Origin: CAVTBT01 sp963733065
Lineage (GTDB): Bacteria > Actinomycetota > Thermoleophilia > Gaiellales > Gaiellaceae
Length of the DNA stretch: 64,000 nucleotides
Direction: 5' to 3'
Assembly (NCBI GenBank): GCA_963733065.1
Contig: CAVTBT010000001.1
Location: 186,001-250,000 of the forward strand
Shown: in pieces, positions 1 through 7,779 of the stretch
How the letters are laid out: each line of letters opens with the position of its first letter
Position numbering within the stretch: position 1 is the stretch's first letter
The notes under the pieces: model-generated
Database searches by the model: none
What the model was told of the DNA's origin: nothing
What the model saw: only the letters and a program-made list of their open reading frames with translations
Program-made: the position numbers and the translations under genes

Positions 1-472
1 CGGGCTCGCCGGTCATCGAGATCAGCCCGCCCGCTGCCTGCATGAGGGCGTCGTACCCGGGCTCGTGGCGGAGCGGGCCGACGTGACCGTAGGCGCCGAT
101 CGAGCAGTAGACGAGCCGGGGATTCCGGCCGCGCACGGCGTCCGGGCCGAGGCCGAGCCGGTCGGCCAGCCCGGGCCGCAGGCTCTGCAGGAAGACGTCG
201 GCGCCCTCGACCAGCCGCAGCAGCGCCGCACGACCGCGCTCGTCCCGGAGCGAGAGCGCGAGCGACCGCTTGTTCGCGTTGGCGGAGAGGAACATCGTGC
301 CCTCGCCGTCCCAGAACGGCGGGCCCCATGCGCGGCCGTCGTCTCCCGTGTCCGGCCGCTCGACCTTGATCACGTCCGCGCCCAGCGCCCCGAGGATCTC
401 GGCGCAGTAGGGGCCGGCGATCGACGTCGTCACGTCGAGCACCCGCATGCCCTCGAGCGGTTGGAGTCCCAC
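1..472 (-). CDS. CaiB/BaiF family CoA transferase, N-terminal part (runs off left edge)
   Basis: Family III CoA-transferase, which exchanges CoA between carboxylic acids in the cytoplasm. About 157 residues lie in the window. They read PLEGMRVLDVTTSIAGPYC, then GADVIKVERP and NKRSLALSL, the usual opening of CaiB, BaiF and formyl-CoA transferases. The stretch EPGYDALMQAAGG near the edge probably contains the family's catalytic Asp; the rest is outside the window. GTG at 472 gives MGLQPLEG. An ATG at 487 would add five residues and overlap the start of the divergent DedA gene (shared CATG at 485-488). The substrate cannot be told. Other acyl-CoA genes in the window fit a CoA-thioester metabolism. 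Confidence 0.88.
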   Translation of the reverse strand, partial: MGLQPLEGMRVLDVTTSIAGPYCAEILGALGADVIKVERPDTGDDGRAWGPPFWDGEGTMFLSANANKRSLALSLRDERGRAALLRLVEGADVFLQSLRPGLADRLGLGPDAVRGRNPRLVYCSIGAYGHVGPLRHEPGYDALMQAAGGLISMTGEP

Positions 473-485
473 GGCCGCGCGTAGC

Positions 486-1094
486 ATGCCGGTTCCCGTG
501 TTCGAGTCGATCGTCGACGCGCTCTCCGGCTCGAGCTGGAGCTACCTGATCGTCTTCGTCGTCGCGACGCTCGATGCGTTCTTCCCCATCGTGCCGAGCG
601 AGACGGTGGCCATCACCGCGGGCGTCCTCGCCGGCTCCGGCGACCTCAACGTGCTGCTCGCCATCCTCGCGGCGGCGGGCGGCGCGTTCCTCGGCGACAA
701 CATCTCCTACGGGCTCGGCCATTTCTTCGGCGAGCGGACCGTCAAGCGCTTCTTCTCCGGCGAGAAGGCGAAGCGGCGCATCCTGTGGGCGGAGAACCAG
801 CTCGAGGTCCGCGGCTCGTACATCATCACCGTCGCGCGCTTCATCCCCGGCGGCCGCACGGTGACGACGTTCACGGCCGGCTACGTCGAGTTCCCGTGGC
901 GGAGGTTCCTCCTCTTCGATGCCATCGCCGCCGCCATCTGGGGCAGCTACACGGTGCTGCTCGGCTACCTCGGCGGCTCGCAGTTCGAGGAGGAGCCCTG
1001 GAAGGGGCTCCTCCTCGCCTTCACGATCGCCATCGCGGTTACAGGTCTGATCGAGGCGGTGCGGTACCTACGTCACCGACGGCAGGCTGCCTGA
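486..1094 (+). CDS. DedA family membrane protein (VTT/SNARE-associated domain)
   Basis: Integral membrane protein of the DedA family; members are linked to lipid flipping and membrane homeostasis. It has 202 residues, close to the usual size. It shows the early segment DAFFPIVPSETVAITAG, the GDNISYGLGHFFG segment, and the signature ARFIPGGRTVTTFTAGY near residues 117-133, followed by two hydrophobic helices. ATG at 486 is used here; GTG at 498 is also possible and would avoid overlap with the divergent CoA-transferase gene. The 3' end overlaps the convergent DUF6220-like gene by 56 bp. Confidence 0.9.
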   Translation: MPVPVFESIVDALSGSSWSYLIVFVVATLDAFFPIVPSETVAITAGVLAGSGDLNVLLAILAAAGGAFLGDNISYGLGHFFGERTVKRFFSGEKAKRRILWAENQLEVRGSYIITVARFIPGGRTVTTFTAGYVEFPWRRFLLFDAIAAAIWGSYTVLLGYLGGSQFEEEPWKGLLLAFTIAIAVTGLIEAVRYLRHRRQAA

Positions 1095-1476
1095 GCCCGA
1101 GTGCCTTGGAGTCGCGCCAGGCGAGCCAGGCGGCCGTCACCATCACGAACAGCGCGAAGAGCCCGTGGAGGCCGTGCACCCAGCCGCTCGCCGGGTCCTC
1201 GTCGGGGGGCGACAGGAAGATCTGCACCGTCCCGAACACGATCAGGAAGAGGCTGACGCCGACCATCGTCCAGTTGCGCCACCACGCCACGAGCGCGGTC
1301 AGGAACACGAGCAGCTCGGAGAGGTGGATGATCCCGCCGCCGACGATGCCGTGCGCGTCGAGCGCGCCCTCGCCGGCTCCGGTCACGTACGCCGTGATCA
1401 GGTAGGCCTGCACGAAGACCAGCGCGACGATCAATGCGGATAGCACGAAATGAAGCCACAGACATGTCCGTTTCAT
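1039..1476 (-). CDS. Small integral membrane protein, DUF6220-like
   Basis: Protein of about 145 residues with four predicted membrane helices: MKRTCLWLHFVLSALIVALV, then a segment with HGIVGGGIIHLSELLVFLTA, then WRNWTMVGVSLFLIVFGTVQ, then HGLFALFVMVTAAWLAW. The pattern resembles DUF6220 proteins, whose function is not known; this assignment is by eye. ATG at 1476 is preferred because a TATGCT -10 element lies 7 nt upstream (1484-1489 on the complement), which suggests a leaderless transcript. ATG at 1488 is an alternative. The gene overlaps the end of dedA in the opposite direction. Confidence 0.7.
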   Translation of the reverse strand: MKRTCLWLHFVLSALIVALVFVQAYLITAYVTGAGEGALDAHGIVGGGIIHLSELLVFLTALVAWWRNWTMVGVSLFLIVFGTVQIFLSPPDEDPASGWVHGLHGLFALFVMVTAAWLAWRDSKALGLRQPAVGDVGTAPPRSDL

Positions 1477-1515
1477 GCGCGCGAGCATAGGACGGCGGAC
1501 GGATAGCGTCGAGTC

Positions 1516-2266
1516 GTGCGGATCCACGTCACCGGCGCGAGCGGCTTCCTCGGCACGGAGCTGCTGAGGCTCGACCCGTCTGCGACGGGCGAGCGGGTCG
1601 AGGTGCGCGACGCGAGAGCGGTGCGGACGCTCGTCGAGCGGCTGCGGCCGGACGTCGTGATCCACACCGCGTATCGCCAGGACGGGCCCGGCGCGCGCGA
1701 GGTCACCGTCGACGGCGCGGAGCACGTGGCGCGCGCCGCGCGTGCGGTCGGCGCGCGGCTGGTGCACCTCTCGACGGACGTCGTCTTCGACGGCCGGAAG
1801 GGATCGGCCTACGTCGAGCAGGATCCCCCGTCGCCGGCGACCGAGTACGGGGCGGCGAAGGCCGAGGCGGAGCGCCGCGTCGCCGCCGCCTGCCCGGATG
1901 CGCTGGTCGTGCGGACGTCGTTGATCGTCGGCGGGCCCGGGCACGAGCCGTCGAAGCACGAGCTCCTGACCGCAGGCGCCGGGCGTGTCGTTCTACGAGG
2001 ACGAGATCCGCTGCCCGGTTCAGGTCGGCGACCTCGCGTCGGCGTTGCTCGAGCTGGTTGCGCTCGACGTCTCCGGTCCGCTGCACGTTGCCGGCCCTGA
2101 CGCGGTCTCGCGCGCCGAGCTCGCGGAGCTCGTCGCGGGTGGTCCCGTGTCGCGGACGGCGGCGCCGCCGGGACGGCCGCTCGACTGCTCGCTCGACTCG
2201 TCGCGGGCCCGCGCGCTGCTGCGCACGAAGCTGCGCGGCGTGCACGAGCTCTTCCGCGAGGGCTAG
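1516..2266 (+). CDS. RmlD-like NAD(P)-dependent sugar nucleotide reductase (SDR), frameshifted
   Basis: Extended short-chain dehydrogenase of the RmlD (dTDP-4-dehydrorhamnose reductase) substrate-binding family. The N-terminus has GASGFLG (Rossmann TGxxGxxG), then HLSTDVVFDG and the YGAAKAEAE Tyr/Lys pair. The reading frame breaks near 1974: the first frame runs through SKHELLTAG and the next frame resumes at GVSFYEDEIRCPVQVGDLA, the expected continuation. Removing one base at about 1974 (A in GCAGGCG) would join the two halves as TAAPGVSFY. The start is GTG at 1516 with TAGCGT 6 nt upstream (leaderless). The stop abuts the stop of the convergent cyclase-like gene. A sequencing error or a recent mutation are both possible. 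Confidence 0.8.
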
Positions 2267-2983
2267 CTACGGGTCCTTCGGCGGGCCGATCTTTCGGTCC
2301 TTCGGCGGGCCGATCTTGCCGAGCTTCTCCTCGAGCGTGCGGTAGACCTGATCCTGGATGCGCTCGCTCATCTGCCGGCCGATCTCCTCGAACCGATCCT
2401 CGGCGCGCTCCTCCCGCTCCGCGACGGCCTCGGGCGGCGGCACCTCGGCCGTGCGCTCGACGCCGTCGATGTCGAGCTCGTAGACCCGCTCGGGCTCGTC
2501 GAGGTCCTTGAGCCGACGCTCGCCCAGCGGGTGCACCGTGACGCCGTCGGGGAGGGAGGAGCCGAGCAGCGCGCGGGTCGTCTCCGAGAGCACCACGTGG
2601 CCGCCGCCGCCGACGCCGCCGAGCCGCGCGGCGCGGACGACGTCGAGCCCGTGGTAGCCCTCGTCGCCGACCGCCGGCTCGCCCGTGTGCAGGCCCATGC
2701 GCACGCGGACGTCCGCGCCGTCCGGCCATTCGAAGGCGGCGTGCGCCCGCTGGACGTCCACGGCCGCGGCCACGGCGTCGCGGGCGCGCGCGAACGCGAA
2801 GAAGAACGCATCGCCCTGCGTGTCGATCTCGACGCCGCCGTAACCGGCGAACGTCTCCCGCACGAGCCGGCGATGCGTCGCGAGCAGGTCGCCGTACCCT
2901 TCGCCGAACCGCTTGACGAGAGCGGTGGAGCCCTCGATGTCGCTGAACACGAAGGTGACGGTGCCGGCGGGCAGACTCGACAT
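2267..2983 (-). CDS. Class III adenylate/guanylate cyclase-like domain protein
   Basis: Single cyclase homology domain (residues 5-170) with a charged C-terminal tail; 238 residues. Metal-binding Asp residues are visible at D15 (FSDIEGST) and D58 (DTQGDAFF). Four residues before D58, where active class III cyclases usually have the substrate-specifying Lys, this protein has Asp54, so activity on ATP or GTP is uncertain. The tail is coiled-coil-like (REERAEDRFEEIGRQ) and ends in a tandem repeat, KIGPPKDR then KIGPPKDP. The start ATG at 2983 has TAGCGT 8 nt upstream; the longer upstream frame has no family match. Confidence 0.85.
   Translation of the reverse strand: MSSLPAGTVTFVFSDIEGSTALVKRFGEGYGDLLATHRRLVRETFAGYGGVEIDTQGDAFFFAFARARDAVAAAVDVQRAHAAFEWPDGADVRVRMGLHTGEPAVGDEGYHGLDVVRAARLGGVGGGGHVVLSETTRALLGSSLPDGVTVHPLGERRLKDLDEPERVYELDIDGVERTAEVPPPEAVAEREERAEDRFEEIGRQMSERIQDQVYRTLEEKLGKIGPPKDRKIGPPKDP
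2272..2317. repeat. Two 22-bp direct repeats (period 24) in the cyclase-like gene
   Basis: The 22-base unit starting GGTCCTTCGGCGGGCC occurs at 2272-2293 and 2296-2317 with identical sequence. On the minus strand it encodes the last 16 residues of the cyclase-like protein as two copies of KIGPPKD plus one residue. The period is a multiple of three, so the frame is kept. Confidence 0.9.
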
Positions 2984-3052
2984 ACCGCGGGACGCTAGCC
3001 GCTCGGCCGCGGGCGCGTCGCGCGCTGACGCTCGCGTGGCAGGCTTCGCTGC

Positions 3053-4957
3053 GTGAACCGCCTCGCCGCCGAGACGAGCCCGTACCTGCTCCAGCACGCC
3101 GACAACCCGGTCGACTGGCAGCCGTGGGACGACGAGGCGCTGGCCCGCGCGCGCGACGAGGACAAGCCGGTGCTGCTCTCGATCGGCTACAGCGCCTGCC
3201 ACTGGTGCCACGTCATGGCGCACGAGTCGTTCGAGGACGCGGCGACGGCCCGCGTGATGAACGAGCACTTCGTCAACGTGAAGGTCGACAGGGAGGAGCG
3301 GCCCGACCTCGACGCGATCTACATGAGCGCGGTCGTCGCGCTGACCGGGAGCGGCGGCTGGCCGATGACCGTCTTCCTGACGCCGGCCGGCGAGCCCTTC
3401 TACGGCGGCACCTACTACCCACCGGAGCCGCGGCACGGCCTGCCGAGCTTCCGCCAGGTGCTCGAGTCGATCGCCGAGGCCTGGCGCGAGCGCCGGGCCG
3501 ACGTCGCGCGCGCCTCGTCGCAGCTCGTCGAGGCCCTGCGCTCGTCATCGGAGGTGCGACCGTCGGGCGAGCCGTTGACCGGCGCGCTGCTGGCAGAGGC
3601 CGAGCGCGGCATCGCGCGCACGTTCGAGCCGGCGTTCGGCGGCTTCGGCCGCGCGCCGAAGTTTCCGCCTGCCTCGACGCTCGAGTTCCTCCTTCGCCAC
3701 GGCGGCGAGCAGGCGCTCGCGATGGTCGAGCGGACGCTCGACGGCATGGCGGCCGGCGGGATGTACGACCTCGTCGGCGGCGGCTTCCACCGGTACTCGG
3801 TCGACGATCGCTGGCTCGTGCCGCACTTCGAGAAGATGCTGTACGACAACGCCCTGCTCGTCCCGGCGTACCTCCACGGCTGGCAGGTGCTGGGCCGCGA
3901 GCGCTGGCGCGACGTCGCCGAGGAGACCTGCGACTACCTCCTACGGGAACTCGCCCTGCCGGAGGGCGGCTTCGCCTCGGCGCAGGATGCCGACACCGAC
4001 GGCATCGAGGGCCTGACGTTCACGTGGGAGGCCGGCGACGGCGTGCCGCCCGACCTGCTCGTGCCCTTCGAGCACGGCCGCTCGATCATCCGCGGCCAGC
4101 TCGAGCCCGAGCTCCGCGCGCGACTGCTCGAGGAACGCGCGACCCGACCGCAGCCGGGGCTCGACGACAAGGCGATCGCCTCCTGGAACGGCCTGGCCGT
4201 CGCGGCGCTCGCGGAGGCGGGCGCACGCCTGCGCCGGCCGGACTGGATCGACGCGGCGGCCCGCTGCGCCGCCTTCGTGCTCGGCCCGCTCTCGGACAGC
4301 GACGGCCGCTTGCGGCGTTCGTGGCGGGCGGGCCAGACGAGTGGCGCGGCCTACCTGGACGACTACGCGAATACCGCGCACGGCCTGCTGGAGCTGCACG
4401 CCGCGACCGGCGACCTGCGGTGGCTGCACGAGGCGCGCCGGCTGGCGCTGCTCGCGGTCGAGCTCTTCGCCGACGACGAGCGCGGCGGCTTCTACCTGGC
4501 CGCTGCCGGTGGGGAAGAGCTGATCGCGAGGACGAAGGACCTCGACGACAATCCGCTCCCGTCGGGGAATTCGATGCTCGCGCACGTGCTGCTGCGCCTC
4601 GCGCGCCTGTGGGGCGACGACGAGCTCGAGCGCCGCGCCGTGTCGGTCTTCAGGCTCGTCGCACCGGCGCTGCCCCGCGCGCCCGGCGCGTTCGCGTGGG
4701 CGCTCTGCGGGCTCGACCTCTACCTGGCGCCGCCGCGCGAGCTCGCGATCGCCGGACCGGCCGACTCGCCCGTGGCACGTGCCGCCCTCGACCGCTGGCA
4801 GCCGACCGCGGTCGTCGCGATCGGCCCCTCGGACGACGTGCCGCTGCTCGCAGGCAAGGGCCTCGTCGACGGGCGGCCGGCCGTCTACTCCTGCGAGCGC
4901 TTCGTCTGCCAGGCGCCGGTGACGGATCCGGCCGAGCTGCTTCCTGTGCCTAGATAG
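3053..4957 (+). CDS. Thioredoxin domain-containing protein, YyaL/DUF255 (spermatogenesis-associated protein 20-like)
   Basis: Protein of 634 residues with an N-terminal thioredoxin-like domain (residues about 1-160) and a C-terminal alpha/alpha barrel of the N-acylglucosamine epimerase/cellulase type. The family signatures are clear: [36 protein letters not shown] with C49-x-x-C52, [13 protein letters not shown], and [20 protein letters not shown]. The exact cellular role of this family in bacteria is not settled; a thiol-redox or sugar-related role has been suggested. The start GTG at 3053 matches the usual N-terminus. The end overlaps the convergent GlsB-type gene by 8 bp. Confidence 0.93.
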   Translation: MNRLAAETSPYLLQHADNPVDWQPWDDEALARARDEDKPVLLSIGYSACHWCHVMAHESFEDAATARVMNEHFVNVKVDREERPDLDAIYMSAVVALTGSGGWPMTVFLTPAGEPFYGGTYYPPEPRHGLPSFRQVLESIAEAWRERRADVARASSQLVEALRSSSEVRPSGEPLTGALLAEAERGIARTFEPAFGGFGRAPKFPPASTLEFLLRHGGEQALAMVERTLDGMAAGGMYDLVGGGFHRYSVDDRWLVPHFEKMLYDNALLVPAYLHGWQVLGRERWRDVAEETCDYLLRELALPEGGFASAQDADTDGIEGLTFTWEAGDGVPPDLLVPFEHGRSIIRGQLEPELRARLLEERATRPQPGLDDKAIASWNGLAVAALAEAGARLRRPDWIDAAARCAAFVLGPLSDSDGRLRRSWRAGQTSGAAYLDDYANTAHGLLELHAATGDLRWLHEARRLALLAVELFADDERGGFYLAAAGGEELIARTKDLDDNPLPSGNSMLAHVLLRLARLWGDDELERRAVSVFRLVAPALPRAPGAFAWALCGLDLYLAPPRELAIAGPADSPVARAALDRWQPTAVVAIGPSDDVPLLAGKGLVDGRPAVYSCERFVCQAPVTDPAELLPVPR

Positions 4958-5249
4958 GCGCGGGCCCGCGCTTCCGCTCGTCTAGACGGCGCAGCACCCA
5001 CCCGGCGATCGGCAGGACGATCAGCACCCCGATGATCGCGCCGACGATGCCGCCCCAGTCGAAGACGTCGTCGTCGCCGATGCCGAGACCGAGCGTGAAG
5101 ACGACGAACCCGACCAACGCACCGAGCAGGCCGATGACCAGCGATGTGAGCCAGGACGCCGGTCCGCTCATGCTCCTGAAGTAGTCCGAGGGCATCAGCA
5201 TCCGTCCGACGACCCCCGCGACGAAACCCACCAACAGCGCACCGATCAT
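4950..5249 (-). CDS. GlsB/YeaQ/YmgE family stress-response membrane protein
   Basis: Small membrane protein of 99 residues, formerly annotated as transglycosylase-associated protein. It begins [20 protein letters not shown], has two further hydrophobic segments ([16 protein letters not shown] and [19 protein letters not shown]), and matches the three-helix layout of this family, whose members respond to envelope or osmotic stress. The ATG at 5249 has a good ribosome binding site (GGAGGCGGAG on the minus strand just upstream). It is divergent from the LLM oxidoreductase at 5360, with 110 bp between them. Confidence 0.92.
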   Translation of the reverse strand: MIGALLVGFVAGVVGRMLMPSDYFRSMSGPASWLTSLVIGLLGALVGFVVFTLGLGIGDDDVFDWGGIVGAIIGVLIVLPIAGWVLRRLDERKRGPAPI

Positions 5250-5359
5250 CTCCGCCTCCGTTGTCTCGCGGGCCGGGCCGCCGCTGGCGCCGTGATCCCC
5301 GCTGCGCCGCCTCGCGAAACGGTCGGCAGCGGTACGAGCGGCCGACGTAGGCTCCCGCC

Positions 5360-6274
5360 GTGCGCATCTGCCTGATGATCGAAGGCCAGCAGGGCGTGAC
5401 CTGGGACGACTGGGTCGCGCTCGCCCGGACCGCCGAGGACAGTGGCCTGGAAGGCCTCTTCCGCTCGGATCACTACCTCGGTATCGGCGGGGGCCAGCCG
5501 CAGGCGGCGCTCGACGCGTGGGCGACGATCGCGGCGCTCGCCACGCGCACGGAGCGCATCCGGCTGGGAACGCTCGTCTCGCCCGTCACCTTCCGCCACG
5601 CGGCGGTCGTCGCACGCATGGTCGTCACCGTGGATCACATCTCGGCCGGAAGGGTCGAACTCGGCCTCGGCGCCGGCTGGTACGAGGCCGAGCACGACGT
5701 CCACGGCTTCCAGTTCCCGCCGCTCGGCGAGCGCTTCGACAAGCTCGAGGCCGACACGGAGGCGATCGTCCGCGCCTGGACGGACGACGACCGCCAGCAG
5801 CCCAAGCCCGTCCAGAAGCCGCACCCCCCGCTGATCGTGGGTGGCTCGGCGAAGCCGCGCGGAGCCCGCCTCGCCGCCCGTTTCGCGGATGAGTACAACA
5901 CGATCTTCGTCGGGCCGGGTGCCTGCCGGGAGCGCCGAGCCGCGCTCGACGAGGCCTGCCGTGCGGTGGGTCGCGACCCCTCGACGCTGCCGCTCTCGCT
6001 GATGACCGGCTGCGTCATCGGCCGCGATGAGGCCGAGGTGCGGGAGCGCGCCGTCCCCGTCCAGCGCGTCCGCGGGGACGACGGCGACATCGGCGAGTGG
6101 ATCGTCGGGAACGCCGCAGGCGGCATGCTGATCGGCACGGTCGAGCAGCTCGCCGACCAGCTCCGCGCGCTCGAGGACGCCGGCGTAACGCGCGTCTTCC
6201 TCCAGCACCTCGACCACCGCGATCTCGCGGCGGTCGAGCTGATGGGCCGAGAGCTCGCACCGGCTGTCCGGTGA
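5360..6274 (+). CDS. LLM class F420-dependent oxidoreductase
   Basis: Luciferase-like TIM-barrel protein of 304 residues. It shows LFRSDHYLG, TERIRLGTLVSPVTFRHAA, DHISAGRVELGLGAGW and PPLIVGGSAKPRGARLAA, typical of the actinobacterial F420-dependent LLM family. The substrate is unknown. The fused FO synthase gene at 36.4 kb supports F420 use by this organism. The start GTG at 5360 has TAGGCT at 5348-5353, 6 nt upstream, so the transcript is probably leaderless. No partner gene is close; the next gene is an unrelated ankyrin protein. Confidence 0.92.
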   Translation: MRICLMIEGQQGVTWDDWVALARTAEDSGLEGLFRSDHYLGIGGGQPQAALDAWATIAALATRTERIRLGTLVSPVTFRHAAVVARMVVTVDHISAGRVELGLGAGWYEAEHDVHGFQFPPLGERFDKLEADTEAIVRAWTDDDRQQPKPVQKPHPPLIVGGSAKPRGARLAARFADEYNTIFVGPGACRERRAALDEACRAVGRDPSTLPLSLMTGCVIGRDEAEVRERAVPVQRVRGDDGDIGEWIVGNAAGGMLIGTVEQLADQLRALEDAGVTRVFLQHLDHRDLAAVELMGRELAPAVR

Positions 6275-6283
6275 CGCCGCCTC

Positions 6284-6313
6284 TTGTCAGGCCCGCGGTA
6301 CGGGGGCTATTCT
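6284..6313 (+). promoter_or_regulatory. Predicted promoter of the ankyrin gene
   Basis: TTGTCA at 6284-6289 and TATTCT at 6308-6313 are spaced by 18 bp, close to the vegetative consensus. They precede a leader of about 140 nt before the ankyrin gene, unlike the leaderless promoters common in this window. Confidence 0.5.
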
Positions 6314-6352
6314 CGCGGCAGGGCCGCTGGGGCGGCCGACGGTCCGCGTAAA

Positions 6353-6441
6353 GGGTTCAACCCGCCCCGTCGCTGTTCGCACATCGACTTCTGTTCCTGC
6401 CCCGATCGCGGACGACGGGCGTGAAAGGGCGCGTCCCTTTC
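6353..6441 (+). promoter_or_regulatory. Structured 5' leader with two palindromes before the ankyrin gene
   Basis: The leader contains a perfect palindrome GGGTTCAACCC at 6353-6363 and a hairpin GAAAGGG-CGCGT-CCCTTTC at 6423-6441, just before the ribosome binding site GGAGG at 6450-6454. Neither has a U-tract, so they look more like operator or translational-control structures than terminators. The role is unknown. Confidence 0.35.
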
Positions 6442-6460
6442 GGCGGAATGGAGGTGCAGG

Positions 6461-7768
6461 ATGAGCGAGCAGTCCCGCGGGCCGGCGACCGCACGGGTCA
6501 CGTTGCCGGACGACCCGAGCCTCGAGTGGCTTCGCAAGCAGGCCAAGCGCCGCCTCGATGAGCTGCGGCGAGCCGACCCGAGCGCGCGGTTGGCGGCGGC
6601 GCAGCTGGCGGTGGCCAGGGACTACGGATTCTCGAGCTGGCGCGCGCTCAAGGCACACGTCGACTCGCTGAGCGTCGACGGCCGGGTCGTCGCGGCGGCG
6701 GAGCAAGGCGACCTGCCGGCCCTCCGTGCCCTCCTGCGAGAGCATCCCGACCGGCTCGAGCTCCGGACGCGGCCGTACGAGTGGACGTTGCTCCACGTCG
6801 CGGCGAACGCCGGGCACGGCGCGGTGGTGGCCTTTCTGCTGCGGCAGGGGCTCGACGTCGACGCGCACGAGCAGGGCGACAACACCTCCGCGATGCACTG
6901 GGCGGCGGCGGGCGGCCATCTCGACGTCATTCGCCGGTTGATCGACGCCGGCGGCGACGTCGTGGGACGCGGTGACGAGCACGAGCTCGAGGTGATCGGC
7001 TGGGCGACGTGCTGGGACGGCTGCGACGACGACGCGCACCGCGCCGTCGCCGAGCTTCTGCTGAGCCGCGGCGCCCGGCACCATCTCTTCTCCGCGATCG
7101 CGATGAACCGCGCGGACGAGGTGCGGCGCATCGTGGCCGCCGACCCCGACCCGGCGGCCGCGGTCGAGCGGCCGATGAGCCGCCACGAGAACCGGCAGCG
7201 GCCGCTGCACTTCGCCGTGCGGATGAACCGTCCCGAGATGGTCGCGCTCCTGCTCGACCTCGGCGCCGACCCTGCCGCTACGGATGATCTCGGCATTCCC
7301 GCAGCCGTGTACGCGGCACGGCCGGAGGTGGGCGAGGCGGTGATCCGAACGCTCGCCGACCGTCGGGCGCTCGGGCTCTTCGGCGCGTTGGCACTCGGCG
7401 ACGAGGAGGGCGCCGAGCGACTCCTCGACGAGTCCGGTGACGGCCCCGCCTCCTCCGGGGGCGTGCTCCACATGCTGGCCAAGCGGGGCGACGTGGACGC
7501 CGTGCGCTGGCTGCTCGACGGCGGGGCTGACCCGAACGCCCGCTGGGACCACTGGGACGCGGAGGTGACGCCGCTGCACCTGGCCGCCGCGGAGGGGCAC
7601 GTCGAGGTCGTCCGTCTCCTGCTCGCCGCGGGCGCCGACCCGGCGATCCGTGACAGCAAGCACGACGGCGACGCGGTCGGCTGGGCGAGAAGCGGCCGCA
7701 CGCCGCCGTCGCGGCGCGTCGCCGAGGTGGTCGCCGTCCTGCGCGAGCCTCCGGAGAGGCTCCTGTAG
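6461..7768 (+). CDS. Ankyrin repeat domain-containing protein
   Basis: Protein of 435 residues. The first 65 residues form a helical domain (DPSLEWLRKQAKRRLDELRR, then DYGFSSWRALKAHVD) that often precedes ankyrin repeats in actinobacteria. Ankyrin repeats follow, for example WTLLHVAANAGHGAVVAFLL, SAMHWAAAGGHLDVIRRLID, RPLHFAVRMNRPEMVALLLD and TPLHLAAAEGHVEVVRLLLA. No signal peptide or membrane segment is seen, so it is probably a cytoplasmic protein-binding scaffold; partner unknown. The ATG at 6461 has GGAGG 6 nt upstream. The stop lies just before pepF, and the TAG of this gene is part of the TAGCCT -10 element of pepF. Confidence 0.92.
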   Translation: MSEQSRGPATARVTLPDDPSLEWLRKQAKRRLDELRRADPSARLAAAQLAVARDYGFSSWRALKAHVDSLSVDGRVVAAAEQGDLPALRALLREHPDRLELRTRPYEWTLLHVAANAGHGAVVAFLLRQGLDVDAHEQGDNTSAMHWAAAGGHLDVIRRLIDAGGDVVGRGDEHELEVIGWATCWDGCDDDAHRAVAELLLSRGARHHLFSAIAMNRADEVRRIVAADPDPAAAVERPMSRHENRQRPLHFAVRMNRPEMVALLLDLGADPAATDDLGIPAAVYAARPEVGEAVIRTLADRRALGLFGALALGDEEGAERLLDESGDGPASSGGVLHMLAKRGDVDAVRWLLDGGADPNARWDHWDAEVTPLHLAAAEGHVEVVRLLLAAGADPAIRDSKHDGDAVGWARSGRTPPSRRVAEVVAVLREPPERLL

Positions 7769-7779
7769 CCTCCTGCGTC

